Below, one piece after another: positions 17,901-30,400 of a DNA stretch of 64,000 bases. The position numbers and the translations under genes are program-made. A model generated the notes under the pieces. The model made no database searches. It was not told where the DNA came from and was given only the letters and a program-made list of their open reading frames with translations. How positions within the stretch are numbered: the stretch's first letter is position 1; each line of letters starts with the position of its first letter. Origin of the DNA: Methylomusa anaerophila (GTDB lineage Bacteria; Bacillota; Negativicutes; Sporomusales; Sporomusaceae). Where the stretch lies: positions 4,419,501-4,483,500 of the forward strand of contig NZ_AP018449.1 of the NCBI RefSeq assembly GCF_003966895.1. Direction: 5' to 3'.

Positions 17901-18438
17901 GGGCCGGGAAACGGAGTCGCCGCCGGCCCCGGAAGGCCAATTTTTCGACTTCCGTCGCAGCCGCGGGCTCCGGGACATTCCGCCGGGATGCCGCCGCTTT
18001 TTCCTCAATTCCCAGAATATTTATCAGTTGTTCCCGATAGTTTTCGGTAAAATATCTGCTCAGTTCCTGAATATTTTGGTATTCAAAAAGCAGCGTCCTG
18101 GGTAGTGTCCCGAAAGTCTTTTCCAGTTGACCGGTTAATTGAAGGACCATAACCGAATCAACTCCATACTTTTCGAGGGGAGCATCCGCTTCAATTTGCC
18201 GGGCGGACAGCTTAATAACCGCTGCCAGCAGTGTCTTTAAATAACTTGTGGTCCTTGCCCGGAGCAAATCTTCGCCAACTTCCGGCACTGCCTGCTCTTC
18301 CCCGGGGACAGAAGAAGATTGGGAAATGATTTTCTGTTTGCGCTGAGCCTCAAGGAACATAAATTGTTTGGCAGCATCCTGGTGATTTATCTTTCCTGCT
18401 TTTATTTGCTCACATAATATTTTTATTTGATTATCCAT
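14905..18438 (-). CDS. Trans-AT PKS, middle protein of line A: ACP-KS-ACP-ACP
   Basis: The 1177-aa protein starts with a helical docking tail (residues 1-35) and an ACP (YGVDSVMV, Ser near 95) that completes the KR-ending module of the previous protein. A KS follows (about 194-627; [30 protein letters not shown]), all catalytic residues present. After the usual KS-adapter tail ([13 protein letters not shown]) come two very similar ACPs (Ser near 910 and 1085), both GLDSIVGVEWI. A Trp six residues after the phosphopantetheine Ser is the flag of ACPs that receive HMG-synthase beta-branching. The module has no KR or DH, so it presents the beta-ketone that branching needs. The C-terminal helix LQELVQLVRQGDINIEKA should dock to the ECH-containing protein that follows. 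The start has a GGGGGG ribosome site; the gene begins 9 nt after the 6993-aa PKS. Confidence 0.95.
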   Translation of the reverse strand: MDNQIKILCEQIKAGKINHQDAAKQFMFLEAQRKQKIISQSSSVPGEEQAVPEVGEDLLRARTTSYLKTLLAAVIKLSARQIEADAPLEKYGVDSVMVLQLTGQLEKTFGTLPRTLLFEYQNIQELSRYFTENYREQLINILGIEEKAAASRRNVPEPAAATEVEKLAFRGRRRLRFPAPPIAAAAEQEIRALDIAIIGLAGRYPGAQNMQEFWHNLRDGRDCITEIPQDRWDYGLYFDADRGKAGKSYSKWGGFLEGMDRFDPRFFNISPREAKIMDPQERLFLECVYETLEDAGYTRGTLGQCRGFDLEGNVGVYAGVMYEEYQLYGAQEQSRGRPVALAGSPASIANRVSYFFDFHGPSMAVDTMCSSSLTAIHLACQSLRQGECGLAIAGGVNVSIHPNKYLYLAQGRFISSKGRCESFGQGGDGYVPGEGVGAVLLKPLSKAVADGDHIYGVIKGTAINHGGKTNGYTVPNPNAQASVIGRAFAKAGIDPRTISYLEAHGTGTSLGDPIEIAGLTKTFRQYTQDKQFCAIGSVKSNIGHCESAAGISGVTKVLLQLKYQQLAPSLHSQTLNPNIDFSNTPFVVQQEYAEWQRPLINGREIPRRAGVSSFGAGGSNAHVVIEEYITEDEQRPSIAITTQTPAIIVLSAKNEDQLYAQARNMLAAIDGQQLTDVNLADAAYTLQVGREAMDERLGMIVKSIKELREKLNNFLNGLGNSPDGVEELYRGQVKRNKEAFAVFIANEDNEDMVKMLAATVDTWMAKGNYTGLIDMWVRGLNIDWNKLYGGIKPRRISLPTYPFARERYWAPMTESKAAGNTTASPAVAALDKPASESAGRIQQSITLSLPGVSSPRSGDKAESIPMTRVPPAKSAELFQAELATSLAATLAMKVSDIDIDEKFIDMGLDSIVGVEWIREINAKYSTSIAATKVYDYPTIREFAGFLQQEASEPDRLKPDMETSAANFTPAKTAKVELPLLEAGAVELDKQTLSNPAISNPNRIPAKITLESIPLPLPAPEKEAVAPLPEANERPGQFHSSVASIAAESFAAESLQAELTTILARVLDLKPSDVDIDAKFIDIGLDSIVGVEWIQEINTRFGTSIIATKVYDYPTVREFAGFLEKELNKAGQRLDQAPSESSPVPSLQELVQLVRQGDINIEKANHIFQTIQLYETHN

Positions 18439-18447
18439 TCTGCCCCC

Positions 18448-21400
18448 CTAATTTAAAGCCAAAACTATTCTTTCGACTTCGGCATCGGATACTTCGCCAT
18501 TTGATATTCTTGCTGCAAGCCGTAGATAAAAATCATAAGAATCCCCGTTAAATTCTGCAGCTTCATCCTTTGCCATAACATTACCAAATTCCCCGAACGC
18601 CATTGAATTGGAATTGGAAATCGAATTCGATTTCAATCCCATAAAATTTCTTAATTGCATCACGTTGCCTTCCATCACCAGCACCTGCTCCTTGCCGGCG
18701 GCAAAGCCCTGGTATAATGCCTGGATACCGGCGGCGGTCTGCATGGCAACCATCCCTGTGGTTTGTTGCATCAGCTTTGCCCTTTCCGTATCCACATGCA
18801 TCCCGCCCTCTTGCCACAGCGGCCAATTGATGGAAAGCGTCCGGCCCCGCCGTTGGTTCTCCGCTACTAATGCATTGCGATAGCGGACGTAGGCGTCCAT
18901 GAAGGCGTTGGCCGCGGCATAATCGGCTTGGCCGATATTGCCGAAGCTGCCGGCCAGTGAGGAAAAGACGATAAAGAAGTCCAGGTTCAGGTCCCGGCCG
19001 GCTTCATCCAGGTTTACCAGTCCCGCCACCTTCGGCACCAGGACTTCCAGGAACTGCTCCCGGGTCTTTTTTATAATAAAGTTATCACGGATTATGCCTG
19101 CACTGTGAATGATCCCATGGATATCCCCGAATTCCCCTTTAATGCTTTTAATTAAGCCGGCAACGGCCTGCCGGTCGGCCACATCAGCCTGCCGGTAGGC
19201 GACCCTGGCGCCCAATGCCGCCAATTCCTTCAGCTTGCCTTGTTTCTCCTCGCTCAACGGGGACCGGCCGGTGAGGATCAGGGCCGCATCCTTGGTTTTA
19301 TGCGCAATTTCGGCGGCAAATATCAGTCCCAGGCCGCCGGCGCCGCCGGTAATTAAATAAACCCCCTGATCTTTCCAGGGGAGGCTCACTGCTGCCTGGG
19401 AAACTTCCACTTCGCTCCACCCGGCCAGCAAACGTTGGCCGTCCTGGTAGCGAATGTGGCTGTCATTGGGGCTCCGGCTGTTCGCCTCCAGTTTCGCTAT
19501 GATTGCTGCCGGGCCCTCCCCGGGCTCTATTTCAATCAACTGCCCGATAAGTTTAGGATTTTCCAGCCGGGCTGTTTTCAATAGACCGGCCAGGCCGGCG
19601 AAAAGCCGCTGTTCGTCCCGGCTGCCAACGACAATCTGAACCAATACGTTGCCCTGGGGTTTAGCTGTTAGAATTCTTTGGATTTGGGCAAATGCTTGCA
19701 CGGCGCAGGCCTGGAACCGTTCCTTCAGGCCTTTCTGCCCGGACTCCAGAGTGAGGCAACGCACCCCGTTCGTTTGGGCTTCCAAGATTTCCTGGATTTC
19801 CCGGGAAATTTTATCCGATTCACAGAGAATTACCAAATGTCCGGCATAATCCGGGGCTACGGTTCCTTCCCCCGTAGCCTCCTGCCAACTTGGGCTGAGC
19901 AGCAGGGTTCCGGCGGAATCCGCCTCACTTTCCAGTATTCTTGCTATAAACCCTTTCAATTTTACGCAAACGTTGCCTTGCTCATCGCATAAATCGATAT
20001 CAAGGCTTGGTACCCTGTCTTCCGCCTTGCTGCCTTCACTGTACCGGACCAGCGCCCACATTACCGCCGGACATGCACCGAATATCGCCAGTTCCTGCAA
20101 GGCAAAAGGCAGCGCCGGCTGGGGAGGGACTTTACCTCTTTTATCGCCGGCGGCCATCACTAAACCCAGTGACGCCTGGAGGGCTGAATCCAGCAAACCG
20201 GGATGCAGGATAAACCGGTCTTTAGTATCCATGACGGCAGCCGGCAGGGACAGTTTGGCCAATACCTGCTCCTGTCCCGCATACACCATCTCAATTCCCC
20301 GGTGTCCGGGGCCGTAGTCGATCCCCATCGCCCTAAATGCCTCATAGCATTCACCGGCCACAAGAATGCTTTCACTGCATTGAGCTTGCAAGACCTTAAT
20401 GTCCCGGACCGGTACTGCCGCAAGCGGGCTTAGCGCCGCACTGCCCTGGCTGTGTACTATTGGTTCGGCGTCGGCATTTTCCGGCTCACTGTAGATTTCA
20501 TAGGCAATTTCGCCGTTGTCTTCCGGATAGAGGCTGATATGCACCGGCACTGGCTGCTCCCCTACGGCCAGGGGACGAACCCAGACTACGTTTTGCAGCC
20601 GTATCCCGGTCCGTCCTGGTTGGAAGTCCTCTACCGCCTGTTCCACTGCCGCCCGGGCCATTTCCAGATAAGCTGCTCCTGGCAAAACCCGCCGGCCTTT
20701 TATGATATGATCCGCCAGGAAAAACTCCTGCCCGGTAAAGGTTGAACTGAACCGCTGCCCTGAGAAGGTCGAGGTATTTCGCTGCACCAGGGGATGGAGC
20801 ACCGTTTCGATGGTTGGAGCTGTAAGGGCCCCGCCGGCCTTAGTGTCAATCGCCGGCAGCCAGTAGCGTTCCCGGGCAAAAGGATAAGTGGGCAAACTGA
20901 TACGGCGGGGTTTGGTCTCGCCGTAAAGCTTATGCCAATCCACGTTCAACCCCTTGACCCACAGATCAAGTATTTTGGCATATTTCCCTTTGGCCACCCA
21001 GGTTTCCACCGTTTTCATCATATCTTCATCCGCCGTCATACTGTCCAACATCCCTCTATTGGCCTTCACCTGACCCTGATACAGGTCCTCCCTCCCGTCT
21101 TGACCCGCCAGAAAAGCCCCCAGTTTCCTTGCCGCTTCTTCCATCGAGCCCGCCACCAGGCCCAGCCGTTCTTCCATGGCCTCCCGCCCCACCTGGAGGG
21201 TATAGGCCATATCAGCCAGGTCGCCATCGGTCAATGGCCGCTCCTGAATCGCCGCCAGCAATTGCCTCGCCTGCTCCTGCAGCCGCTCTTTATCCTTGGC
21301 CGACAATACAATGACCGCCGGTTTCCGGGGCGTTATCTCGATTACCGGCCGCTCGGCGCCCCGGTATTCTTCCAGCACGACATGGGCGTTGGCTCCTCCC

Positions 21401-24400
21401 GCCCCAAAGGATGAGATCCCGGCAATCCGCGGATATTCCCTGCTTTCCCCGTTGCTTTCCACCACCGGCCGTTTCCATTCCCCCAGTTCCTGCTGCACTA
21501 CAAACGGGGTTTGGGCAAAATTGATATTCGGATTCAGTTCCCGGGCATGCAAACTGGGCACCAGTTTTTGCTGCTGCATTTGCAGCACAATTTTGGTGAT
21601 GCCGGCAATCCCCGCCGCCGCTTCCCCATGGCCGATATTGGATTTTACCGACCCGATGGCGCAGTATCCCGTATCCTGGGTATCCTGGCGAAACGCCTGG
21701 GTAAGTCCGGTGATTTCAATGGGATCCCCCAGTTTGGTCCCCGTGCCGTGGGCCTCGATATAGCTGACGGCCCGCGCGTTTACCCCCGCTTTGTCCAGGG
21801 TCGCCCGGATGAGCTCCCCCTGGGCCTTGGGATTGGGCACCGTATAGCCGTTGGTTTTCCCGCCGTGATTAATCCCTGTCCCCCGGATCAGCGCATATAT
21901 CCGGTCCCCGTCGGCAATGGCCCGGGCCAGCGGTTTTAGGATCACCGCCCCCACGCCTTCTCCCGGCACGAATCCGTCGCCTCCCTGGCCAAAGCTCTGG
22001 CATTGCCCGCTGGCGGACAGCATTTGCTGCCCACATAATCCCACATAGCTGGAGGGATGGAGATACAGGTTCACACCCCCGGCAATCGCCATTTCACATT
22101 CTCCCCGGTACAGATGTTCGCAGGCTTCATGAATGGCGGTCAGGGAGGAGGAACACATGGTATCCACCGGCATGCTCGGCCCTTGTAAATTGAACAGATA
22201 GGAAATGCGATTGGCCACCGAGCTGAAGGACGTGTAGGGGAAGATTTGTTCCCCCTGTTTCCATAGCTCCGGGCCGTATAAATTAAAGCCGGTCTTGGTT
22301 ATGCCGGCAAAAACCCCCACCCGCCGGTTGCAGGTCACAGCCAGTTGCTCCCGGGTATAGCCCGCATCCTCCAGCGCTTCCCAGCAGCTTTCAATGAACA
22401 GTCGCTCTTGCGGATCCATATTGAGGGCTTCCCGCGGCGACATATTGAAAAAGAGCGGATCAAATTCGGCGAATCCGGTCACAAAGCCGCCCCATTTGCT
22501 GTAGCTTCTGCCCTGCGCCGGGGCTGCCTGGGAATCAGGCAGATAGAATCCTTCCAAAGGCCAACGCTCATTGGGAATTTCGGTGATGCAATCCCGGCCG
22601 TTTTGCAAATTCTCCCAATATTCCCGCAGCGTTCCGGCTTGAGGATACCGCCCGCTGATGCCAATAATGGCAATAGGTTCCCGGCTTTCCCGTCCGGGAG
22701 CCGTAACGGCAAAACCCCATACTTTTTTCTTCCTTGTCTTTGTTTTTCCGGCCAGGGAGGTCAGCACCGGCACTTGGCCGGCGCCGGGCAGTCCCGGGGC
22801 GGACTCCGCCGCCGGCAGGGACGCCCCCGGCTCCTCCAGTCCGGTCCACTGCCGGCAAGCTTGCGGATGGTTGGTGCTTAAATATTCGGCTAAGGCCGCC
22901 AGCGTCTGGTATTCATAAAACAGGGTTTTCGACAATTCGCCGAAGACAGCGGCCAGTTTCTGATTGAGACGGGTGATCATCAGCGAATCAATTCCATAGG
23001 CTTCCAACGGTTCATCGGCGTCGATCTGCCCCAATCCCAGCTTGGTGACTTCTCCCAATACCCCTTTGAGTTGATGCAGGGTTTTTTCCCGCAGCGGTTC
23101 CGGCTCCACCGGCGGCAGCGGTTCCCGGCTTGGTTGCCCGTGAGTTTGGGAAAATTCCTGCAGCCCTGCTTCGCCTGCCGGCACCCGGAATGAAAATCCC
23201 TTCATCCGTACACATACATTTCCCTGCTCACCGCATAAATCAATATCGAATCTCCCCCTGCCGTCTGCCGCCCCGTCGGCGCTGCGGCGAATTACGGCCC
23301 ACGCGGCGGGGACGTCATGACTAAATATTTCAAGCTCCCGCAAAGCAAGAGGCAGCAGCGTTTTGCCATCGCCGGCGCCGGTCATAAAATTTGTCAACGC
23401 TTGCAAAGCGGCGCCCATCAAACCCGGATGCAAAACAAATTGACCTTGCGTCTCCGGAACATAAGCCGGCAGGCATAGCTTGGCCAACACTTGATCTGGC
23501 CCCACATACACCTTCTCAAACGTCCCGCATTCCGGTCCATGGTCAGGCTCCATTACTTGAGGACCTTCGCAGCCTTGCCCGGCTGAAAGGATACTTTGGT
23601 TGCACTGAGCTTGCAAGGCCCTGAGATCCAGGGCTGGAACTTCCTTGGCCGAACTTAGCGCCGCAGTGCCTTGGCTGTGGATGATAAGTTCCGTGTCAAC
23701 CTCTCCGGACTCGCTGTAAATTTCATAGGCAATTTCTCCATTGTCTCCGGGAAAAAGGCTAATGTGTACCGGTCCCGGCCGCTCTTCGACAGTAATGGGC
23801 CGGTCCCAAACCACCTGCTTGAGCCGGATGCCCGTTTCCCTTTCTCCCGGAACGCCCGCCGCCCGTTCCACCGCCGCCCGGGCCATCTCCAGACAGGCTA
23901 CCGCCGGCAAGACCCGCCGGCCCGTCATGCCATGATCCGCCAAGAAAAATTCCCGGCCCGTAAAGGTCGAGGTAAACCGCTGCCCGGAAAGGTCGGAAGT
24001 GTTTTGATGCAGCAGCGGATGAAGCGCAGTTGTCAGCATGGCTGTGTTGTCAGCCTTGCTATCGGGTTTGCCCACCCAATAGCGTTCTTTCGCAAAAGGA
24101 TAGGTGGGCAGGCTTATGCGCGAGGGTCTGACATCCCCGTAAAGTTTATCCCAATCAAGACTTAGTCCCTTAACCCAAAAGTCAAGAATTTTCTCATATT
24201 TTCCCTTGCCTATCCAGACATCAATTATGTTTGCCATATCTTCATCCGCTGCAAACTTAGCCAACGTTTCCCTGTCGCGTTTGGCTTGCCCGCGGTACAG
24301 ATCTGCCACACCTTCCCGGCCTGCCGCAAAAGCCTGCAATTTGTCCGCCAGTTCCCGGACGGATTCTACAATTACCCCCAGGCGTTCTTCCATGGCGTCC

Positions 24401-27400
24401 CGCCCCACCTGCAGCGTGTATGCTATGTCGGCTAAACTTATCCCGGCAAATTCTTCTTTCCTGATTGTAGCCAGTAATTGCTGCGCCTGCTCGACAAGCC
24501 GCTCTTCATTCTTCGCCGACAGCACGATAATGGCCGGTTTCCCGGCAGGGACCGGGATGGGCGGCCGGTTTTGCCCCTTCGGCGTATATTCCTCGATCAC
24601 CACATGGGCGTTGACGCCGCCAAAACCAAAGGAGCTTACGCCGGCCCGCCGGGGAATGTCCCGGCCTGCCGCATTTTGCAAAGGCTTCCATTCCTTCGTT
24701 TCCCGCAAGATGTAAAACGGACTGTCCTGCAGCCGGATGTACGGATTCACCGTGTCGCAATGCAGGCTTTTGACCAGGGTTTTATGCTTAAGCTGCAGTA
24801 AGACTTTGATTACACCGGCAATCCCGGCCGCCAGTTCCAGGTGCCCAATATTGGTCTTCACCGATCCCAAGCCGCAATGGGCCTCGGCAACCAGGCTGCC
24901 GCCGGCAGCCTGGTACAGTTCTTTAAAAGCGGTCTTCAACCCGTTGATTTCAATGGGGTCGCCCAGTTCCGTGCCGGTTCCGTGGGCCTCAATGTAACTA
25001 ACGGTCCGTGGATCGATGCCGGCTTTGGTATACGCATCTTTCAGCAGTTCCGCCTGGGCTTTCGGGTTAGGCGCCGTCAGGGAGTTGGCGCGGCCCCCGT
25101 GGTTCTCGGCCGTGGCGCGAATCACGCCGTAGATATGGTCCCCGGCCGCTTCCGCATCCTTTAGCCGCCGGAGGAAAATCATTCCTACTCCTTCGCCGCG
25201 CCCATAGCCGTTGGCTTGATCCGAGAAGGTTTTGCACCGTCCATCTTCGCTAAGCATGCCGGCTTTGTTAAAGCTGATGTGAAAATCCGGCGTCAGGATG
25301 GTATTGACGCCGCCGGCGATCGCCATCTCGCAGCTGCCGTTTTCCAGGGCGCTCACCGCCCGGTGAATGGCTACCAGGGAACTGGAACAGGCGGTTTCAA
25401 TGGGTTCGCTGGGTCCGTGAATATTGAGGAAATAGCTCATCCGGTTCGGTCCCACCGAAGGCACCGTACCGGTGGATGTGTAACCTTCAATCCCGTCGGC
25501 CTGGGAAACCAAGACACGATAGTCGCTGCTCATTGTTCCCGTAAAAATACCGGTCTTCGTTCCCGCCAGGCTTCGCGCCGCATAACCGGCATCTTCCATC
25601 GCCTTCCAAACATAGGTCATCAACAGCCGTTGCTGCGGGTCCATGAGCTGGGCTTCCCGGGGGGAAATGCCGAAGAATAACGGATCGAACTCCGCGACGC
25701 CGTCAATAAAACCGCCCCATTTGACGTTAGTTTTATTTGCCTCGGTTGCCGGATCGCCGTAATACTCCCGCCAATCCCAGCGGTCTGGGGGAATTTCCGT
25801 GATGCAATCCCGGCCGGCAACGAGATTTTCCCAGAATTCGTTCAGGTCTCCGGCCAGCGGGAATTTTCCGCTCATGCCGATAATCGCTATGGGTTCGGAA
25901 ACGGTTGCAGCCGGTTGTGCTGCGGCTAACGCCATCATTTTGTCAAAACGGGAGCACTGTTTCTTGCCGGCCGGCTTTGCTGCTTTCTCTGCTGCAGTTT
26001 CTGTGGCGGCAACAGGAAATTCGGCCGTGGTTTGTGTTTGCAGCCCAAATTGAGCGGCAAACACAGCCTGGTATTCTTCAATTAAATAGGCAACAAAACT
26101 ATTGAGCTGCGGATGTTCAAAAAATATGATGGGAGTCAGCTCAAGTTTATATTCTTCGTTAATTTGATTGGCAAATTCAGTAAAGGTGATCGAATCAAAG
26201 CCATACTCCTTCAGTTCGGTACCGGCATCAATATCTTCAGGCTTTACTTTAAGTAATTCCGATACACTTTGCAGCAGAGCAGCCTGTACTTTGTCCTGCA
26301 GGCTGCCGGTATCAATCCGGCTTGGAGAAGCGGCCGCCGCCGTCGTCGAGAGCAGTTTCTGCTTCATCCGGGCAAGGTTGCCTTCCATCACCATCACCTG
26401 GTCCTTGCCGGAGGCCAGGCCTTGGTACAAAGCCCGGATGCCGGTTGCGGTCCCCATGACGGCCATACCCATGCTTTGCAGCAGCATCTTTTCCGTCCCG
26501 GCGTCAACTTGCATCCCGCCCTCTTGCCATAACGGCCAGTTAATGGACAGCGTTTGGCCGCAACGCTGGTTTGCCGCCGCCAGCGAATTTCGATAGCCGG
26601 CATAGGTGTCCATAAAAGCGTTGGCGGCGGCGTAATCGGCTTGCCCCATATTGCCGACGGCTCCCGCCACCGAGGAAAAACAGATGAAGAAATCCAACGG
26701 CAAATCCCGGCTGGCCTGATCCAAATTGACCAGTCCGCTGACCTTGGGCGCCAGCACTGCCTGCATTTCTTCCCTGCTTTTCTTCAGAATGAAGTTGTCG
26801 CGGATTACTCCCGCGCTGTGGATAATGCCGTTGAGACTGCCGAATTCCTCCCCGATGCTCCGGATTAAGCCGGCAACTTCCTGCTCCCGCGTCACATCCG
26901 CTTGCCGGTAGACAATCTGGGCGCCCGCTGCCGCCAATTGTTTCAGTTGCGCCTCTTTATCCTCATTCAGCGCCGATCTTCCTGTAAGGATCAAGGTTGC
27001 ATCCTTAACCTGCCCCGCAATTTCTTTGGCAAAAATAAGTCCCAGACCGCCGGTGCCGCCGCTGATTAAATAGATACCCCCATCTTTCCAGGGGATCTTC
27101 ACCCGTTCCTCACCGGTTTCCACTTCCCGCCAGCCGGCAACCCAGCGTTTGCCGTCCTGATAGCGAATCCGGTTATCAAGCGGGCTGCGGCTATTCTCTT
27201 GCAGTTTCGCAATGATTCCCGCGGCGTCGTCACCAGCTTCTATTTCAATTAGCTGTCCGATGAGTTTGGGATTTTCCAGCCGCGCGGTTTGCAACAGCCC
27301 GGCAAGGCCGGAAAAAAGTTGGGGAACAACAATCTGAATCAGCACCTTTCCCAAGGGTTTTTCCCGGAGAAGGCGCCGGATTTCTTCCAATGCCTGAATA

Positions 27401-30400
27401 GCATAGGTTTGAAACCGTTCCGCCATGCCTTTTGGCGGCGATTCCAGGGTAAGGCAGCGCACCCCGGTCATCGCGGTTTCAATGCTTTCCCGGAAAACAG
27501 AAGCCCCTTCGCCGAGTATCACCAAATGCTGATCATAACCGGGAAGTATGGCTGCCGGGGCGGCAGATTGCTCTTGCCAGCAAGGATGGAGCAGCAGGGT
27601 GCCGGTATTTGTCCCGGTCTCTGCCGCGCCGGCTTCGTCTGCCAGCCCACGCAAGGATAGTCCTTTCAGCCGTACGCAAATATTCCCTTGCCCGTCGCAT
27701 AAATCTATATCAAGCTTTGGTGCCTTATCCCCGGCTTGGCTGCCGCCGCTGTACCGAACCACGGCCCACATTGCGGCAGGGCATTTGCCGAAGATTTCAA
27801 GCTTTTGCAAGGCAAAAGGCAGGGCCGGCTTGACCTCACCGGGATTCAGCATCAAAGACGCCTGCAAGGCCGCATCCAGCAAGCTGGGATGCAGGACGAA
27901 TCGGTCCTTGGTATCAGCTAAGGCCGCAGGCAAAGACAGCCTGGCCAATACTTGGCCCTGTCCCGCATATACTTTTTCAATCCCCTGTAGTCCCGGACCA
28001 TAAGCGAACCCCACCGTTTTAAAGGCCTCATAGCATTGGCTGGAACTGAAACTGTTTTGACTGCACTCCGCCAGTAAAGCTTTAAGATCCAAGGCGGGAG
28101 CTTCCGCCGGCGGACTCAGCGCCGCACTGCCCCGGCTGTACACTACCGGCTCGGCGTCAGCCGTTTCGGGCCGGCTATAGACTTCATAGGCAATATCGCC
28201 GTTGTCTTCGGGGCAAAGTCCGATGTGGACCGTAAGCGGTTGTTCCCTTATGGCAACCGGTCTGACCCAAACTGTGTTTTTGAGCTGCAGCCCGGCCTGC
28301 TCTTCTCTTAATTCGCCGGCTGCCTGTTCCACTGCTGCCCGGACCATTTCCAGATAAGCCACTCCCGGTAATATCCTCTGCCCGTTTATGACATGATCGG
28401 CCAGGAAAAACTCCCGCCCGGTAAAAGTGGAACTGAACCGCTGGACGGAGAAGTCCGAAGTATTTTGCTGCAATAAAGGATGAATTGCGGCTGGGGCTAA
28501 TGCTGCCCCAACGCTGCCGGCAGATTTGGGTCCGGTTTCAGCTACCCAGTAGCGTTCCCTGGCAAAGGGATAGGTGGGCAGGCTGATGCGTCGGGGTTTG
28601 CTGTCGCCATAAAGCTTGCTCCAGTCAAAAATCAAACCTTTAACCCAGAGAGCCAGAAGTTTCTCATATTTTCCTTTGCCAATCCAGACATCAATTGTCG
28701 TTTGTAAATCTTCATCCCCGGCAAAAACGGCCAGGGTTTCTTTATTATGTTTGGCCTGCCCGCGGTACAGACCTGCCACACCTTCCCGGCCGGCCACAAA
28801 AGCCTGCAATTTTTCCGCCAGTTCCCCGACGGATTCTACAATTACCCCCAGGCGTTCTTCCATGGCGTCCCGCCCCACCTGCAGCGTGTATGCTATGTCG
28901 GCTAAACTTATCCCGGCAAATTCTTCTTTCCTGATTGCAGCCAGTAATTGCTGCGCCTGCTCGACAAGCCGCTCTTCATTCTTCGCCGACAGCACGATAA
29001 TGGCCGGTTTCCCGGCAGGGACCGGGATGGGCGGCCAGTTTTGCCCCTTCGGCGTATATTCCTCGATCACCACATGGGCGTTGACGCCGCCAAAGCCAAA
29101 GGAGCTTACGCCGGCCCGCCGGGGAATGTCCCGGCCTGCCGCATTTTGCAAAGGCTTCCATTCCTTCGTTTCCCCCACGATGTAAAACGGACTGTCCTGC
29201 AGCCGGATGTACGGATTCACCGTGTCGCAATGCAGGCTTTTGACCAGGGTTTTATGCTTAAGCTGCAATAAGACTTTGATTACACCGGCAATCCCGGCCG
29301 CCAGTTCCAGGTGCCCAATATTGGTCTTTACCGATCCCAAGCCGCAATGGGCCTCGGCAACCAGGCTGCCGCCGGCAGCCTGGTACAGTTCTTTAAAAGC
29401 GGTCTTCAACCCGTTGATTTCAATGGGGTCGCCCAGTTCCGTGCCTGTCCCGTGGGCCTCAATGTAACTAACGGTCCGCGGATCGATGCCGGCTTTGGTA
29501 TACGCATCTTTCAGCAGTTCCGCCTGGGCTTTCGGGTTAGGCGCCGTCAAAGAGTTGGCGCGGCCCCCGTGGTTCTCGGCCGTAGCGCGAATCACGCCGT
29601 AGATATGGTCCCCGGCCGCTTCCGCATCCTGCAGCCGCCGGAGAAAGATCATTCCCACGCCTTCGCCGCGCCCATAGCCGTTGGCTTGATCCGAGAAGGT
29701 TTTGCACCGTCCATCTTCGCTAAGCATGCCGGCTTTGTTAAAGCTGATGTGAAAATCCGGCGTCAGGATGGTATTGACGCCGCCGGCGATCGCCATCTCG
29801 CAGCTGCCGTTCTCCAGGGCGCTCACCGCCCGGTGAATGGCTACCAGGGAACTGGAACAGGCGGTTTCAATGGGTTCGCTGGGTCCGTGAATATTGAGGA
29901 AATAGCTCATCCGGTTCGGTCCCACCGAAGGCACCGTACCGGTGGATGTGTAACCTTCAATCCCGTCGGCCTGGGAAACCAAGACACGATAGTCGCTGCT
30001 CATTGTTCCCGTAAAAATACCGGTCTTCGTTCCCGCCAGGCTTCGCGCCGCATAACCGGCATCTTCCATCGCCTTCCAAACATAGGTCATCAACAGCCGC
30101 TGCTGCGGGTCCATGAGCTGGGCTTCCCGGGGGGAAATGCCGAAGAATAACGGATCGAACTCCGCGACGCCGTCAATAAAACCGCCCCATTTGACGTTGG
30201 TTTTATTTGCCTCGGTTGCCGGATCGCCGTAATACTCCCGCCAATCCCAGCGGTCTGGGGGAATTTCCGTGATGCAATCCCGGCCGGCAACGAGATTTTC
30301 CCAGAATTCGCCCAGGTCTCCAGCCAGCGGGAATTTTCCGCTCATGCCGATAATCGCTATGGGTTCGGAAACGGTTGCAGCCGGTTGTGCCGGGAATAAC

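Noticed and set aside
23500-23600. Possible frameshift in the divergent part of DH4
   Set aside because: The odd stretch has exactly the same length as in intact DH domains and returns to the consensus on both sides, so it is substitution, not a frameshift.
29311-30150. Long plus-strand open frame (279 aa) opposite KS3, with look-alikes at 24841, 33847 and 62572
   Set aside because: It is the antisense shadow of a GC-rich KS repeat; it recurs only because the KS block itself is repeated.
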